Below, piece by piece: positions 7,727 through 15,034 of a stretch of DNA of 43,719 nucleotides; position 1 is the stretch's first letter, and every line of letters begins with the position of its first letter. The position numbers and the translations under genes were made by a program. Source of the DNA: CAYLJJ01 sp964384025 (GTDB lineage Bacteria > Myxococcota_A > Bradymonadia > UBA7976 > UBA1532); contig CAYLJJ010000057.1 in NCBI GenBank assembly GCA_964384025.1, positions 1 to 43,719 on the forward strand, in the 5' to 3' direction. Below the pieces are notes generated by a model that ran no database searches, was not told where the DNA came from, and saw only the letters and a program-made list of their open reading frames with translations.

Positions 7727-7749
7727 AGGCCCTTTGGGCCTTTTTTTTT
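7727..7749 (+). terminator. Rho-independent terminator 1 of pilA
   Basis: Stem AGGCCC/GGGCCT around a TTT loop, followed by an unbroken T-tract, 28 nt after the pilA stop. Confidence 0.9.
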
Positions 7750-7772
7750 GTCTAGCGCCCTGCGCTGTAAGG

Positions 7773-7796
7773 AGGCCCTCTGGGGCCTTTTTTTTT
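7773..7796 (+). terminator. Rho-independent terminator 2 of pilA
   Basis: Stem AGGCCC/GGGCCT around TCTG, followed by a T-tract. It lies 46 nt after the first terminator and backs it up, insulating the downstream genes from the strong pilA transcript. Confidence 0.9.
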
Positions 7797-7869
7797 ATCC
7801 AAAGCTCAAGGCAACGATAGGGTTCAGAGAGCCCTGTACCTTCCCTCCTCCCTGTGTCATTTTCTCTCC

Positions 7870-10203
7870 ATGAACAGCACAGCTCCTCCTCGATTGAGAA
7901 CTGATCTATGGATGCTCCTGATCCTCTTTGGGCTGATCAGCTATCTCTACCTCCCCTTCCTGCTCGGGGACTCCGCCTTCTGCTTTGATGACTTCTCCAT
8001 CTGGTATGCTCCCTATCGCCTGATGTTAGACAGGAGCCTGAGTGCAGGCATATTGCCCCTCTGGGAGCCCTATGTAGGCGTCGGCTACCCGCTGATCAGT
8101 AACCCTGCGGTCTCCGCTCTCAACCCCCTCAACCTCCTGGCGCTGTTGATGGGAGGGGGATTGTTGGGGCTTCACCGTCTGCTGATCTTTCACCTCATGT
8201 TGGGAGGAGGCTTTACCTACCTCCTGGCACGCCACCTCAAGCTGCGCCCTGAGGCGGCCCTGATGGGGGCGCTGGCTTTTGCTCTCTCAGGACCCCTCAA
8301 CGCCTACATACAAGAGAACGCCTACCACGTTATGGCGATGGCCTGGCTGCCCGCCAGCCTCTGGCTCTTCCTGCGCGGCCTAGAGGCTAAGGCGCGGGGC
8401 TGGGTCTGGGCCGCTTGGTCAGGAGCGGCGATGGGGATGATGATGTATGGAGGAGAGCCGCAGGTCTGGTACTTCAACGCCTTCACCTTGGGCGCGGTAG
8501 CCCTGACCCATCAGAGGAGAGGGCGCGCTTTCCTCTATCTGGGGCTGATCATCGGGGTGGCCCTGCTGATCGCCTGGGCGCAGATCTCCGCCACCCTCAG
8601 CAACTTGGAGAACTCAGCGCGAGGGGTCAGCGCTCCAGTGCACTTTCGGATGGCCTTCTCTACTCACCCCATCCACCTGCTCAGCCTGCTCTTTCCTCAC
8701 CCTGGAGGTGCCCTCTTCCCCGAGAACTCTCTCTGGGCACACGGCTGGTTGGACTCCTATCGCTACTGGGTTCATAGCCTCTATCTCGGCCTCGGAACCC
8801 TGCTCTTTGCCCTCCTGGCTCAGCGAAATCGCCTCAGCTTGGCGCTCTGGGGGGCGATCCTCTTCTTCGCTTGGATGGCCCTGGGTCGCTTTGGGGGGCT
8901 CTATGCCCTAGCTGATGGGATCATCCCCGGTATGACCCTCTTTCGCTACCCAGAAAAGTGGGCAGGGGCGATGATGTTGCCCCTGGCGCTCTTGGGAGCA
9001 GATGGCTTTGATCGACTCCTCTTTAAAGGAGAAGCTTGGCGTGGTCTCTCGCTGCTTATGGGAGCCCTTGGGCTCCTCTCTTTGGCTCTGCTCTTGGGCG
9101 CTGAACAGCTCGGCCCCTTGATCGCTGAGGTGCCCCGACATCACATCTATAAAGGGGTTGAGCGCGGGATCATGCGCCTGGAAGCGGATGCTCTTCATGC
9201 TCTGATCATCTTAGGAGCCTTGGCTCTGGCCCTCTCACTCCATAGAATAAAGCCCAAGCTTTCCCTCTTAGTGCTCGCAGTCTGCGCCTTTGATCTCATC
9301 CGCGTGGCTCAGATTACCCTGCTCCAAGCTCCCTATGAGATCTATGATGAGCCCGGCCCCATTGTAGAGCATATGCTCAAAGACGCCCCCCACGCGCGGG
9401 TGCGCCGTATCCCTCGACAGCCCTTTGTCCCCCTGCCCCGAGACTCGGGCGCTTATGTGATGCACCAAGCCCGCACACGGATGACCGGGGGGATGTACTC
9501 CTACGCTGGGCGCTATCGCAGCATCTCCATCATCGGCCCCCCTCTGAATCTCCTGGAGGGGCAGATTTTAGAGAGTGCTCTAAAGGGGGATGATCCCATC
9601 AACGGCGGCGGGCTCTTTGGAGTGCGTTACTACATCATCACCGATAAACCTCCCCCTCTCTGGCTCAAGGAGCATATCGCCAGCGGTCGCGTAAAGCTGC
9701 GTTTCAAGCTAAAAGGCTTTGGAGTGATCCTCCTGGAGGATACTCAGGCGCTCCCCCGCGTTTGGAGAGCAGGGAGTTGGATCGAGGAGAACCCGGAGAA
9801 GCCGCTCAAGGCTTTTAAGGCTCGCCTCAAGGCGGGGCATAACTTCCTCAAGGAGCCCATCTTGGAGAGCGCCCCCAACTTTAAACCTGGGGGTCCTGGT
9901 GGAAGCGCTCGCTTCCTCAAAGATGAACCGGAGAAGATCATCATCGAGACTGAAGGAGATCAGCCTGGGATCTTGGTGTTGAGCGACAGCTTTAGTCCCG
10001 GTTGGCGAGCCTATATAAACGATGAAGAGCGCCCCATCCTGCGCAGTAATTATATCACCCGCGCGGTTGAGGTCCCCGCTGGACGAGTTCAACTCCGCTT
10101 TGAGTATCAACATCCAGGCTTGATGCAGGCGATCTTCACCAGTTTGGCGGCGCTGCTGCTCCTGATCCTCTTGACGATCTTTTCGAGGAGGCGACTCGGA
10201 TGA
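7870..10203 (+). CDS. YfhO-family multi-spanning membrane protein (copy A)
   Basis: The 777-residue protein has about a dozen hydrophobic helices, the early loop FCFDDFSIWYAPYRLM, the segment WEPYVGVGYPLISNP typical of YfhO/GT-C-like proteins, and FRYPEKW in the middle. A soluble C-terminal beta-rich domain contains LVLSDSFSPGWRAYINDEE and is followed by a last membrane helix. YfhO relatives are linked to glycosylation of cell-surface polymers in Gram-positives; the sugar and acceptor here are unknown. It overlaps copy B by 4 nt (ATGA), so the two are co-translated. It lies directly downstream of pilA but behind two terminators. No obvious Shine-Dalgarno is visible before the ATG. Confidence 0.85.
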   Translation: MNSTAPPRLRTDLWMLLILFGLISYLYLPFLLGDSAFCFDDFSIWYAPYRLMLDRSLSAGILPLWEPYVGVGYPLISNPAVSALNPLNLLALLMGGGLLGLHRLLIFHLMLGGGFTYLLARHLKLRPEAALMGALAFALSGPLNAYIQENAYHVMAMAWLPASLWLFLRGLEAKARGWVWAAWSGAAMGMMMYGGEPQVWYFNAFTLGAVALTHQRRGRAFLYLGLIIGVALLIAWAQISATLSNLENSARGVSAPVHFRMAFSTHPIHLLSLLFPHPGGALFPENSLWAHGWLDSYRYWVHSLYLGLGTLLFALLAQRNRLSLALWGAILFFAWMALGRFGGLYALADGIIPGMTLFRYPEKWAGAMMLPLALLGADGFDRLLFKGEAWRGLSLLMGALGLLSLALLLGAEQLGPLIAEVPRHHIYKGVERGIMRLEADALHALIILGALALALSLHRIKPKLSLLVLAVCAFDLIRVAQITLLQAPYEIYDEPGPIVEHMLKDAPHARVRRIPRQPFVPLPRDSGAYVMHQARTRMTGGMYSYAGRYRSISIIGPPLNLLEGQILESALKGDDPINGGGLFGVRYYIITDKPPPLWLKEHIASGRVKLRFKLKGFGVILLEDTQALPRVWRAGSWIEENPEKPLKAFKARLKAGHNFLKEPILESAPNFKPGGPGGSARFLKDEPEKIIIETEGDQPGILVLSDSFSPGWRAYINDEERPILRSNYITRAVEVPAGRVQLRFEYQHPGLMQAIFTSLAALLLLILLTIFSRRRLG

Positions 10204-12536
10204 GCCGCTCCAGCCCCCTTCAACTCTCCAGGCTTGACCTCTGGATGCTCCTGCTCCTCTTTGGGTTGATCAGCTTCCTCTACCTCCCCTTCTTGGTGGG
10301 AGAGGCTGCCTTCTGCTTTGACGACTTTGCGATCTGGTATGCCCCCTACCGTCTGATGATCGACGCCAGCTGGGCTCAGGGACAGCTGGCTCAGTGGGAG
10401 CCCTTTGTCGGCCTGGGCTACCCCCTGATCAGCAACCCTGCGGCCTCAGCGCTCAACCCCCTCAACCTCCTGGCCTTGCTGATGGGGGGAGGGCTCACTG
10501 GGCTGCACCGTCTCCTGATCTTTCACCTCATGTTGGGGGGGGGCTTTGCCTACCTCCTGGCTCGCTCCCTTCATCTCCGCCCTGAAGCAGCCCTTCTGGG
10601 TGCTCTGGCCTTCGCTCTCTCTGGCCCCCTTAACGCCTATATTCAGGAGAACGCCTATCATGTCATGGCGATGGCCTGGCTGCCCGCTAGCCTCTGGCTC
10701 TTCCTGCGCAGCTTGAGCGTGGAGCGTCGGGGCTGGATTTGGGCGGCTTGGTCAGGGGCGGCGATGGGGATGATGATGTATGGAGGTGAACCGCAGGTTT
10801 GGTATTTCAACGCCTTCAGCCTCGGCGCTGTAGCCCTGACCCATCAAAGGAGAGGGCGCGCCTTCCTCTATCTGGGGCTGATCATCGGAGTGGCCCTGTT
10901 GATCGCCTGGGCGCAGATCTCAGCCACCCTGTCCAACTTGAGCAGCTCAGCGCGGGGGGTCTCCAGTCCGATCACCGAGAGGATGGCCTTCTCCACCCAC
11001 CCGATCCATCTGCTCAGCCTCCTCTTCCCCTATCCAGGGGGGGTGATGTTCCCCGAAAACTCCCTCTGGGCCAATGGTTGGTTGGACTCTTATCGTTACT
11101 GGATCCACAGCTTCTATCTGGGGCTTGGGACTTTGCTTTTTGCTTTCTTAAACCGCTGGAGCCGCCTGAGCTTAGCGCTCTGGGGAGCGCTCATCTTCTT
11201 CGCCTGGATGGCTTTGGGCCGCTTTGGGGGACTCTACGCCTTAGCCGATGGAGTCATCCCTGGTATGGGCCTCTTTCGCTACCCAGAGAAGTGGGCGGCG
11301 GGGATGAGCCTGCCGCTCTCTCTTCTGGGGGCGATGGGCGCTGAGCGCCTCTTCCAAGGAGAGGTGCGACAGCGGATCGCGCTGCTCATCAGCTTCACCG
11401 GGCTCCTGGCCTTGGCCCTGATCATAGGCGCGGGCAGCTTGGAGAGCTTGATCGCCGAGGTGCCTCAGCGCTACGGCGATGGGATCGCAGCTCGCGGAGT
11501 CGCCCGCCTCCAAGCGGATGGTCTCCATGCTCTCACCATCCTGGGAGGGCTCTCCCTAGCCCTCTATTTCTATCCACGCAACCGACGCTTTGGCTTCCTG
11601 ATACTGGGCATCGGTGCCTTTGATCTCATCAGGGTGGCTTCTATCCCTCTGGTCTCAGCACCTCCAGAACTCTATACAGAGCCTGGCCCCTTGCTGAGCC
11701 ATCTACAGAAGGTGGCGCCATATGAGCGGGTTCGGCGCCTACCTAAGCGCCCCTTTGTGCGCCTCCCTCCCAACAGCGAGGCGTTTGTCGAACATCAAGC
11801 CCGCACTCGTATCACAGGGGGGCTCTACTCCTTCTCAGGTCAGTATCGCTCTATTTCCATCATCGGCCCTCCTCTCGATATCGAGGAGGGCGCGCTTCTA
11901 GACGCAGCCTTGGAGGGCCCCAGGCCGATAGAGGGCGGCGCGCTCTTTGGGGTGCGGCACTATATCATCGCTGATAAGACCCCCCCAGGCTGGTTAAAAC
12001 CGCATCTTCAGAGCGGGCGTCTGAAGATTCGCCTTCAACTGAAGGGCCTTCGAGCCGCACTCCTAGAGGATACTCAAGCCCTCCCGAGGCTCTGGCGAAC
12101 AAGCTCCTGGATTCAGGAAAAGCCAGAGGATCGTCCAGCGGCTCTCAAGCACCGCCTCCAAACTGGACATAACTTCTTCGCGCAGCCTGTGCTGGAGCAG
12201 GAGCTGGGGATCTCTCCCCACGAGGGAGCGACAGGGAACGCTCATTTTCTCAAAGACGATCCTGAGGAGATCCTCATCGAGACCGAGGGCGATCATCCTG
12301 GGCTCCTGATCCTCAGTGACAGCTTCAGTCCAGGTTGGCGAGCCCAGCTCAACGGCGAGGAGGTCCCCATCCTGCGAGCCAACTATATCGCCCGAGCGGT
12401 TCAGCTCCCCGCTGGACGCGCTGAGCTGCGCTTTGAGTACCGACACCCAGGGCTCAATCAGGGGATCCTCATCAGCCTCATTGCTCTCCTGCTCTTGTTG
12501 CTTCTTTCTCTCTCTCCTCGCCTTCGGCGGAGCTAA
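10200..12536 (+). CDS. YfhO-family multi-spanning membrane protein (copy B)
   Basis: This 778-residue protein is a full-length paralogue of the preceding gene, colinear from end to end. Three blocks are identical between copies: 37 residues starting GALAFALSGP, 26 starting WAAWSGAAMG and 40 starting LGAVALTHQR. The middle helices and C-terminal domain diverge more. The same landmarks are present (FCFDDFAIWYAPYRLM, GYPLISNP, FRYPEKW, LILSDSFSPGWRAQLNGEE). The start overlaps the stop of copy A. It is a likely GT-C-type or lipid-linked sugar enzyme; the two copies may form a heterodimer or use different acceptors, which is inference. Confidence 0.85.
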   Translation: MSRSSPLQLSRLDLWMLLLLFGLISFLYLPFLVGEAAFCFDDFAIWYAPYRLMIDASWAQGQLAQWEPFVGLGYPLISNPAASALNPLNLLALLMGGGLTGLHRLLIFHLMLGGGFAYLLARSLHLRPEAALLGALAFALSGPLNAYIQENAYHVMAMAWLPASLWLFLRSLSVERRGWIWAAWSGAAMGMMMYGGEPQVWYFNAFSLGAVALTHQRRGRAFLYLGLIIGVALLIAWAQISATLSNLSSSARGVSSPITERMAFSTHPIHLLSLLFPYPGGVMFPENSLWANGWLDSYRYWIHSFYLGLGTLLFAFLNRWSRLSLALWGALIFFAWMALGRFGGLYALADGVIPGMGLFRYPEKWAAGMSLPLSLLGAMGAERLFQGEVRQRIALLISFTGLLALALIIGAGSLESLIAEVPQRYGDGIAARGVARLQADGLHALTILGGLSLALYFYPRNRRFGFLILGIGAFDLIRVASIPLVSAPPELYTEPGPLLSHLQKVAPYERVRRLPKRPFVRLPPNSEAFVEHQARTRITGGLYSFSGQYRSISIIGPPLDIEEGALLDAALEGPRPIEGGALFGVRHYIIADKTPPGWLKPHLQSGRLKIRLQLKGLRAALLEDTQALPRLWRTSSWIQEKPEDRPAALKHRLQTGHNFFAQPVLEQELGISPHEGATGNAHFLKDDPEEILIETEGDHPGLLILSDSFSPGWRAQLNGEEVPILRANYIARAVQLPAGRAELRFEYRHPGLNQGILISLIALLLLLLLSLSPRLRRS

Positions 12537-12890
12537 ACCCAAGCGAGCGCGGTTCCTTTCGGGATCATAGCTTCAAAGAACGGCGCAGATATCAACAGCT
12601 CGTTCAAAGCCTCCTTATCCCCCCAGTGAATGATTTCTCGACAACTCTCTCTGGCTCAGCTTTCAAGAATCTCAGATAGAGCTTCCTTTTCTCTTGCAAA
12701 TCCCTGAGCCCCGATTAGTATTGCGTGGAATGATCGATTAACGATAAGAAATTAGCGAACAAGGGGAACTTCTAAGCGAAAAACGATAAAAAAAGAAATT
12801 CTGTGAATTTCAAATCTAGATAATTAATCACCGAACAGAGCTAAAGATTTAAGGAATGTTCAAACATCGAACAGATTGGAGAAAAAAATC
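12537..12890. other. AT-rich intergenic region with possible operator repeats
   Basis: No convincing gene is seen in these 354 bp. Composition turns from GC-rich to AT-rich near 12600. GAACA occurs at 12757-12761, 12833-12837 and 12869-12873, and the last copy forms an inverted repeat TGTTC-N7-GAACA (12857-12873) just upstream of the DUF2975 start. That position fits autoregulation by the HTH protein encoded downstream. No clear -35/-10 pair could be assigned. Confidence 0.35.
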
Positions 12891-13436
12891 GTGAGTGAAA
12901 CAAAAAATGAACTAAAAATCCGAGATATGAGCAGAAAACTAGGTTTTCTTTTCCATATTTCTATTTTTTTGGCCCCAATCGTATCTATCGGATTTTGGTT
13001 GATCTTTAATCACCTGCCCACGGTGATACAGAGTGGAGTGTTTGGCGATCATGCTCCATCTTTTCTGTCAATGAGTAGTAGGATGATTGGCATATTTGGA
13101 ACAATTCCATCAGCTACGATTCTTATACTCGCATTGATCAGCTTAAAAAGGCTTTTCAGACTCTATGAAAAAGCTTCGTATTTTGAACTAGCCAATGTTG
13201 CCCAGTTTAAATTCATTGGAAAGCTAGTCTTTTTAAATGTATTCGCAAATATGTTTGAAAATACAATGTTTGTTCTTGCCAAAACATTCGATAACCCTGT
13301 GGGAGAGAGGACTTTAAGGCTCAGTTTTGGAAGCAGCCATGTTAAAGAGATTATTATCGCGATAATAATCATAATTATAAGTCGAATCATGGAAGAAGGT
13401 CGCAAAATAAACAATGATAATCGGCTTACGGTATAA
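12891..13436 (+). CDS. DUF2975 family membrane protein
   Basis: Four hydrophobic helices are visible: IFLAPIVSIGFWLIF, ATILILALISL, LVFLNVFANMF and EIIIAIIIIIISRIM. The segment LKRLFRLYEKASYFELANV between helices two and three is the DUF2975 hallmark. The GTG at 12891 is preferred over a TTG at 12876 because GGAG lies 9 nt upstream, giving 181 residues. DUF2975 genes are typically followed by a small YozG-like HTH regulator, as here, and the two probably act as a regulator/membrane-partner module of unknown function. Codon use is far more AT-rich than the flanking genes, suggesting recent acquisition. Confidence 0.8.
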   Translation: MSETKNELKIRDMSRKLGFLFHISIFLAPIVSIGFWLIFNHLPTVIQSGVFGDHAPSFLSMSSRMIGIFGTIPSATILILALISLKRLFRLYEKASYFELANVAQFKFIGKLVFLNVFANMFENTMFVLAKTFDNPVGERTLRLSFGSSHVKEIIIAIIIIIISRIMEEGRKINNDNRLTV

Positions 13437-13442
13437 AACATC

Positions 13443-13652
13443 ATGTCAATAATTGTAAATCTCGATGTTATGTTGGCAAAACGGAAATGCAAATCCAAAC
13501 AACTTGCGGAGATGATCGGTATCACAGAGCAAAACCTTTCAGTATTGAAAACAGGCCGGGCAAGAGCGATTAGGTTCACAACACTTGATGCAATCTGTAG
13601 AACGCTTGATTGCCAACCCGGAGATATATTGGAATATGTAGAAGAGTCTTAA
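13443..13652 (+). CDS. YozG-like Cro/C1-type HTH transcriptional regulator
   Basis: This 69-residue protein is a single xre-family HTH: MLAKRKCKSKQLAEMIGI (helices 1-2), TEQNLSVLKTGRARAIRF (recognition helix region), and TLDAICRTLDCQPGDILEYV, the typical ending of the short YozG class. It starts 6 nt after the DUF2975 stop, with no strong ribosome site, so it probably relies on translational coupling. It shares the AT-rich composition of its partner. It may regulate its own promoter region (see the GAACA repeats upstream). Confidence 0.85.
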   Translation: MSIIVNLDVMLAKRKCKSKQLAEMIGITEQNLSVLKTGRARAIRFTTLDAICRTLDCQPGDILEYVEES

Positions 13653-13681
13653 AAAATAAGGTTTTCAGCATAGATTTCAGC

Positions 13682-14272
13682 TTAAATTCGCTCTTCGCCT
13701 GGAGCTGTTCTGGGAGTCCAGATGGTTTCTAGAGAGCCCGCCATGATCGCAGACCAGCGACTCCAGACAAAGAAGGCATCACTCAAGCGGTTGAGGAAGG
13801 CCAGGAGGCTCGGAGAACAGTCTCCGATACTGACACAGAGCCGCTCTGCTCGACGGCAAACCGTACGAGCGATGTGTAGCTCTACGCTGGAGCGGCAGCC
13901 TCCCGGAAGAATAAAATTTTTTAAGGGAGGCAGAAGCAGGCTGAAGTCGTCGATGCTCTCTTCCAAACGCTCAACATCACAGGTACAGATTCGGTCCTGT
14001 TTTGGACTCATCTCTTCTGGAAGGGTGGCCAACTCAGAGCCAAGGCTAAAGAGGCTACGCTGCACCCAGAGCAGAGTATCGGCGAGGCTGCTCTGTCCCA
14101 TAGAGGTACAGGTCAGGCGGGCCGCTGCGGTGTGGGCGTTCAGCTCATCGATACAGCCATAGCAGGAGACCCGCAGGCTGTCCTTAGAAACACGCTGGCC
14201 GCTCACCAGAGAGGTCATCCCTGTGTCTCCTTTGCGTGTGTAGATTTTGGCTCGTCTCTTGGGGGCACTCAT
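13682..14272 (-). CDS. PduO-type ATP:cob(I)alamin adenosyltransferase
   Basis: The family motifs are clear: KIYTRKGDTGMTSLVSGQRVSKDSLRV (ATP-binding N-terminus), YGCIDELNAHTA, and near the C-terminus FILPGGCRSSVELHIARTVCRRAERL. The enzyme transfers the adenosyl group of ATP to cob(I)alamin, making adenosylcobalamin in the cytoplasm. The ATG at 14272 gives 196 residues and begins next to the conserved domain; an in-frame TTG at 14314 would extend it 14 residues and overlap the divergent gene. The radical SAM protein at 28972-30801 is a possible cobalamin user, but no adenosylcobalamin enzyme is seen here. Confidence 0.92.
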   Translation of the reverse strand: MSAPKRRAKIYTRKGDTGMTSLVSGQRVSKDSLRVSCYGCIDELNAHTAAARLTCTSMGQSSLADTLLWVQRSLFSLGSELATLPEEMSPKQDRICTCDVERLEESIDDFSLLLPPLKNFILPGGCRSSVELHIARTVCRRAERLCVSIGDCSPSLLAFLNRLSDAFFVWSRWSAIMAGSLETIWTPRTAPGEERI

Positions 14273-14331
14273 ACAGAGAATCTGAGCGTTTTCTCTTTTG
14301 ATTGCCAGCCCCAAGTGCGAGGGTCCAGAGC

Positions 14332-14832
14332 ATGAAACCTGATTACACAGAGATGGACCGTACAGAGCGACGGCAGGCTCGACGAGAGCGCGCTGATCGT
14401 CTCTATAAACTGGGAGAGCAGATCCTGGCCCTGCCTCAGGAGGAGCGCATCCTGCTTCCTCTAGAGACTCAACTCCAGGATGCCATGCAGAAGGTCGTGG
14501 GGATGAGGCTCGACAGCGGGCGTCGTCGTCAACTTCGCTATATCGCTAAGCTGCTGCGGGAGACAGACACTGAGGCTCTAGAGCAGCTCATGGAGGAAAG
14601 AGCACAGAGGGTCAAGGCGGGACGAACAGCTTTTCAGGCTCTAGAAGCTTGGCGAGATCGTCTCATCCAGGAGGGGGATGAAGCGGTAGAGCAGTTTATC
14701 GAAGCTCACGGAGGGGATAGAAAGAAACTTCGGCAACTCTGGCGCCGTGCACGTAAAGAGCAGGAACAGGAGCTGCCCCCTAAATCCAGCCGTGCTCTTT
14801 TTCGTGCCCTTCGAGAGAGTCTTCAAGGCTAA
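14332..14832 (+). CDS. darP: DarP/YjgA (DUF615) ribosome-associated protein
   Basis: The 166-residue, highly charged helical protein matches the DUF615 pattern: a basic N-terminus (TERRQARRERADRLYKLGEQIL), SGRRRQLRYIAKLLRETD in the middle, and AWRDRLIQEGDEAVEQFI then GGDRKKLRQLWRRA near the end. In E. coli DarP/YjgA associates with late 50S precursors and aids 23S maturation. ATG 14332 is chosen because GAGGG lies 8 nt upstream; a TTG at 14302 is in frame but lacks such support. It is divergent from the adenosyltransferase gene with about 59 bp between starts. The family is most common in beta- and gammaproteobacteria. Confidence 0.85.
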   Translation: MKPDYTEMDRTERRQARRERADRLYKLGEQILALPQEERILLPLETQLQDAMQKVVGMRLDSGRRRQLRYIAKLLRETDTEALEQLMEERAQRVKAGRTAFQALEAWRDRLIQEGDEAVEQFIEAHGGDRKKLRQLWRRARKEQEQELPPKSSRALFRALRESLQG

Positions 14833-14845
14833 GTATTCTCTCTAC

Positions 14846-14884
14846 AAACATCACCAATCACTTTTTAGTTTGTTGATGTTTTCC
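14846..14884 (+). terminator. Probable intrinsic terminator after darP
   Basis: A 12-bp stem with one mismatch (14846-14857 with 14870-14881, arms AAACATCACCAA and TTGTTGATGTTT) encloses a 12-nt loop and runs into TTTTCCTTT. The T-tract is interrupted and the stem AT-rich, so strength is uncertain. Confidence 0.5.
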
Positions 14885-15034
14885 TTTCAGAAGCTCGAGA
14901 AAACTTGTTTTGCTTCCCATCTCTTTATTCAAAGCTCCCTGTGGATTATCCAGTACATATTCAAAAAAGCGATACTTCAGCCTCCTCTATCCATGTATTC
15001 TTTCATGACAATTTAAATTTACCTGAGGTCAACC

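Larger units (their letters stand above)
7706..7796 (+). repeat. Two-copy tandem repeat holding both pilA terminators
   Basis: Copies at about 7706-7749 and 7753-7796 share TAGCGC-CTGCGCTG, then AGGCCC, a short loop, GGGCC and a T9 tract. They differ at a few bases and in loop sequence. The arrangement looks like a local duplication of a terminator. Confidence 0.8.

Noticed and set aside
12537..13680. Insertion sequence or prophage in the AT-rich island
   Set aside because: No transposase, integrase, terminal inverted repeats or target duplication could be found.
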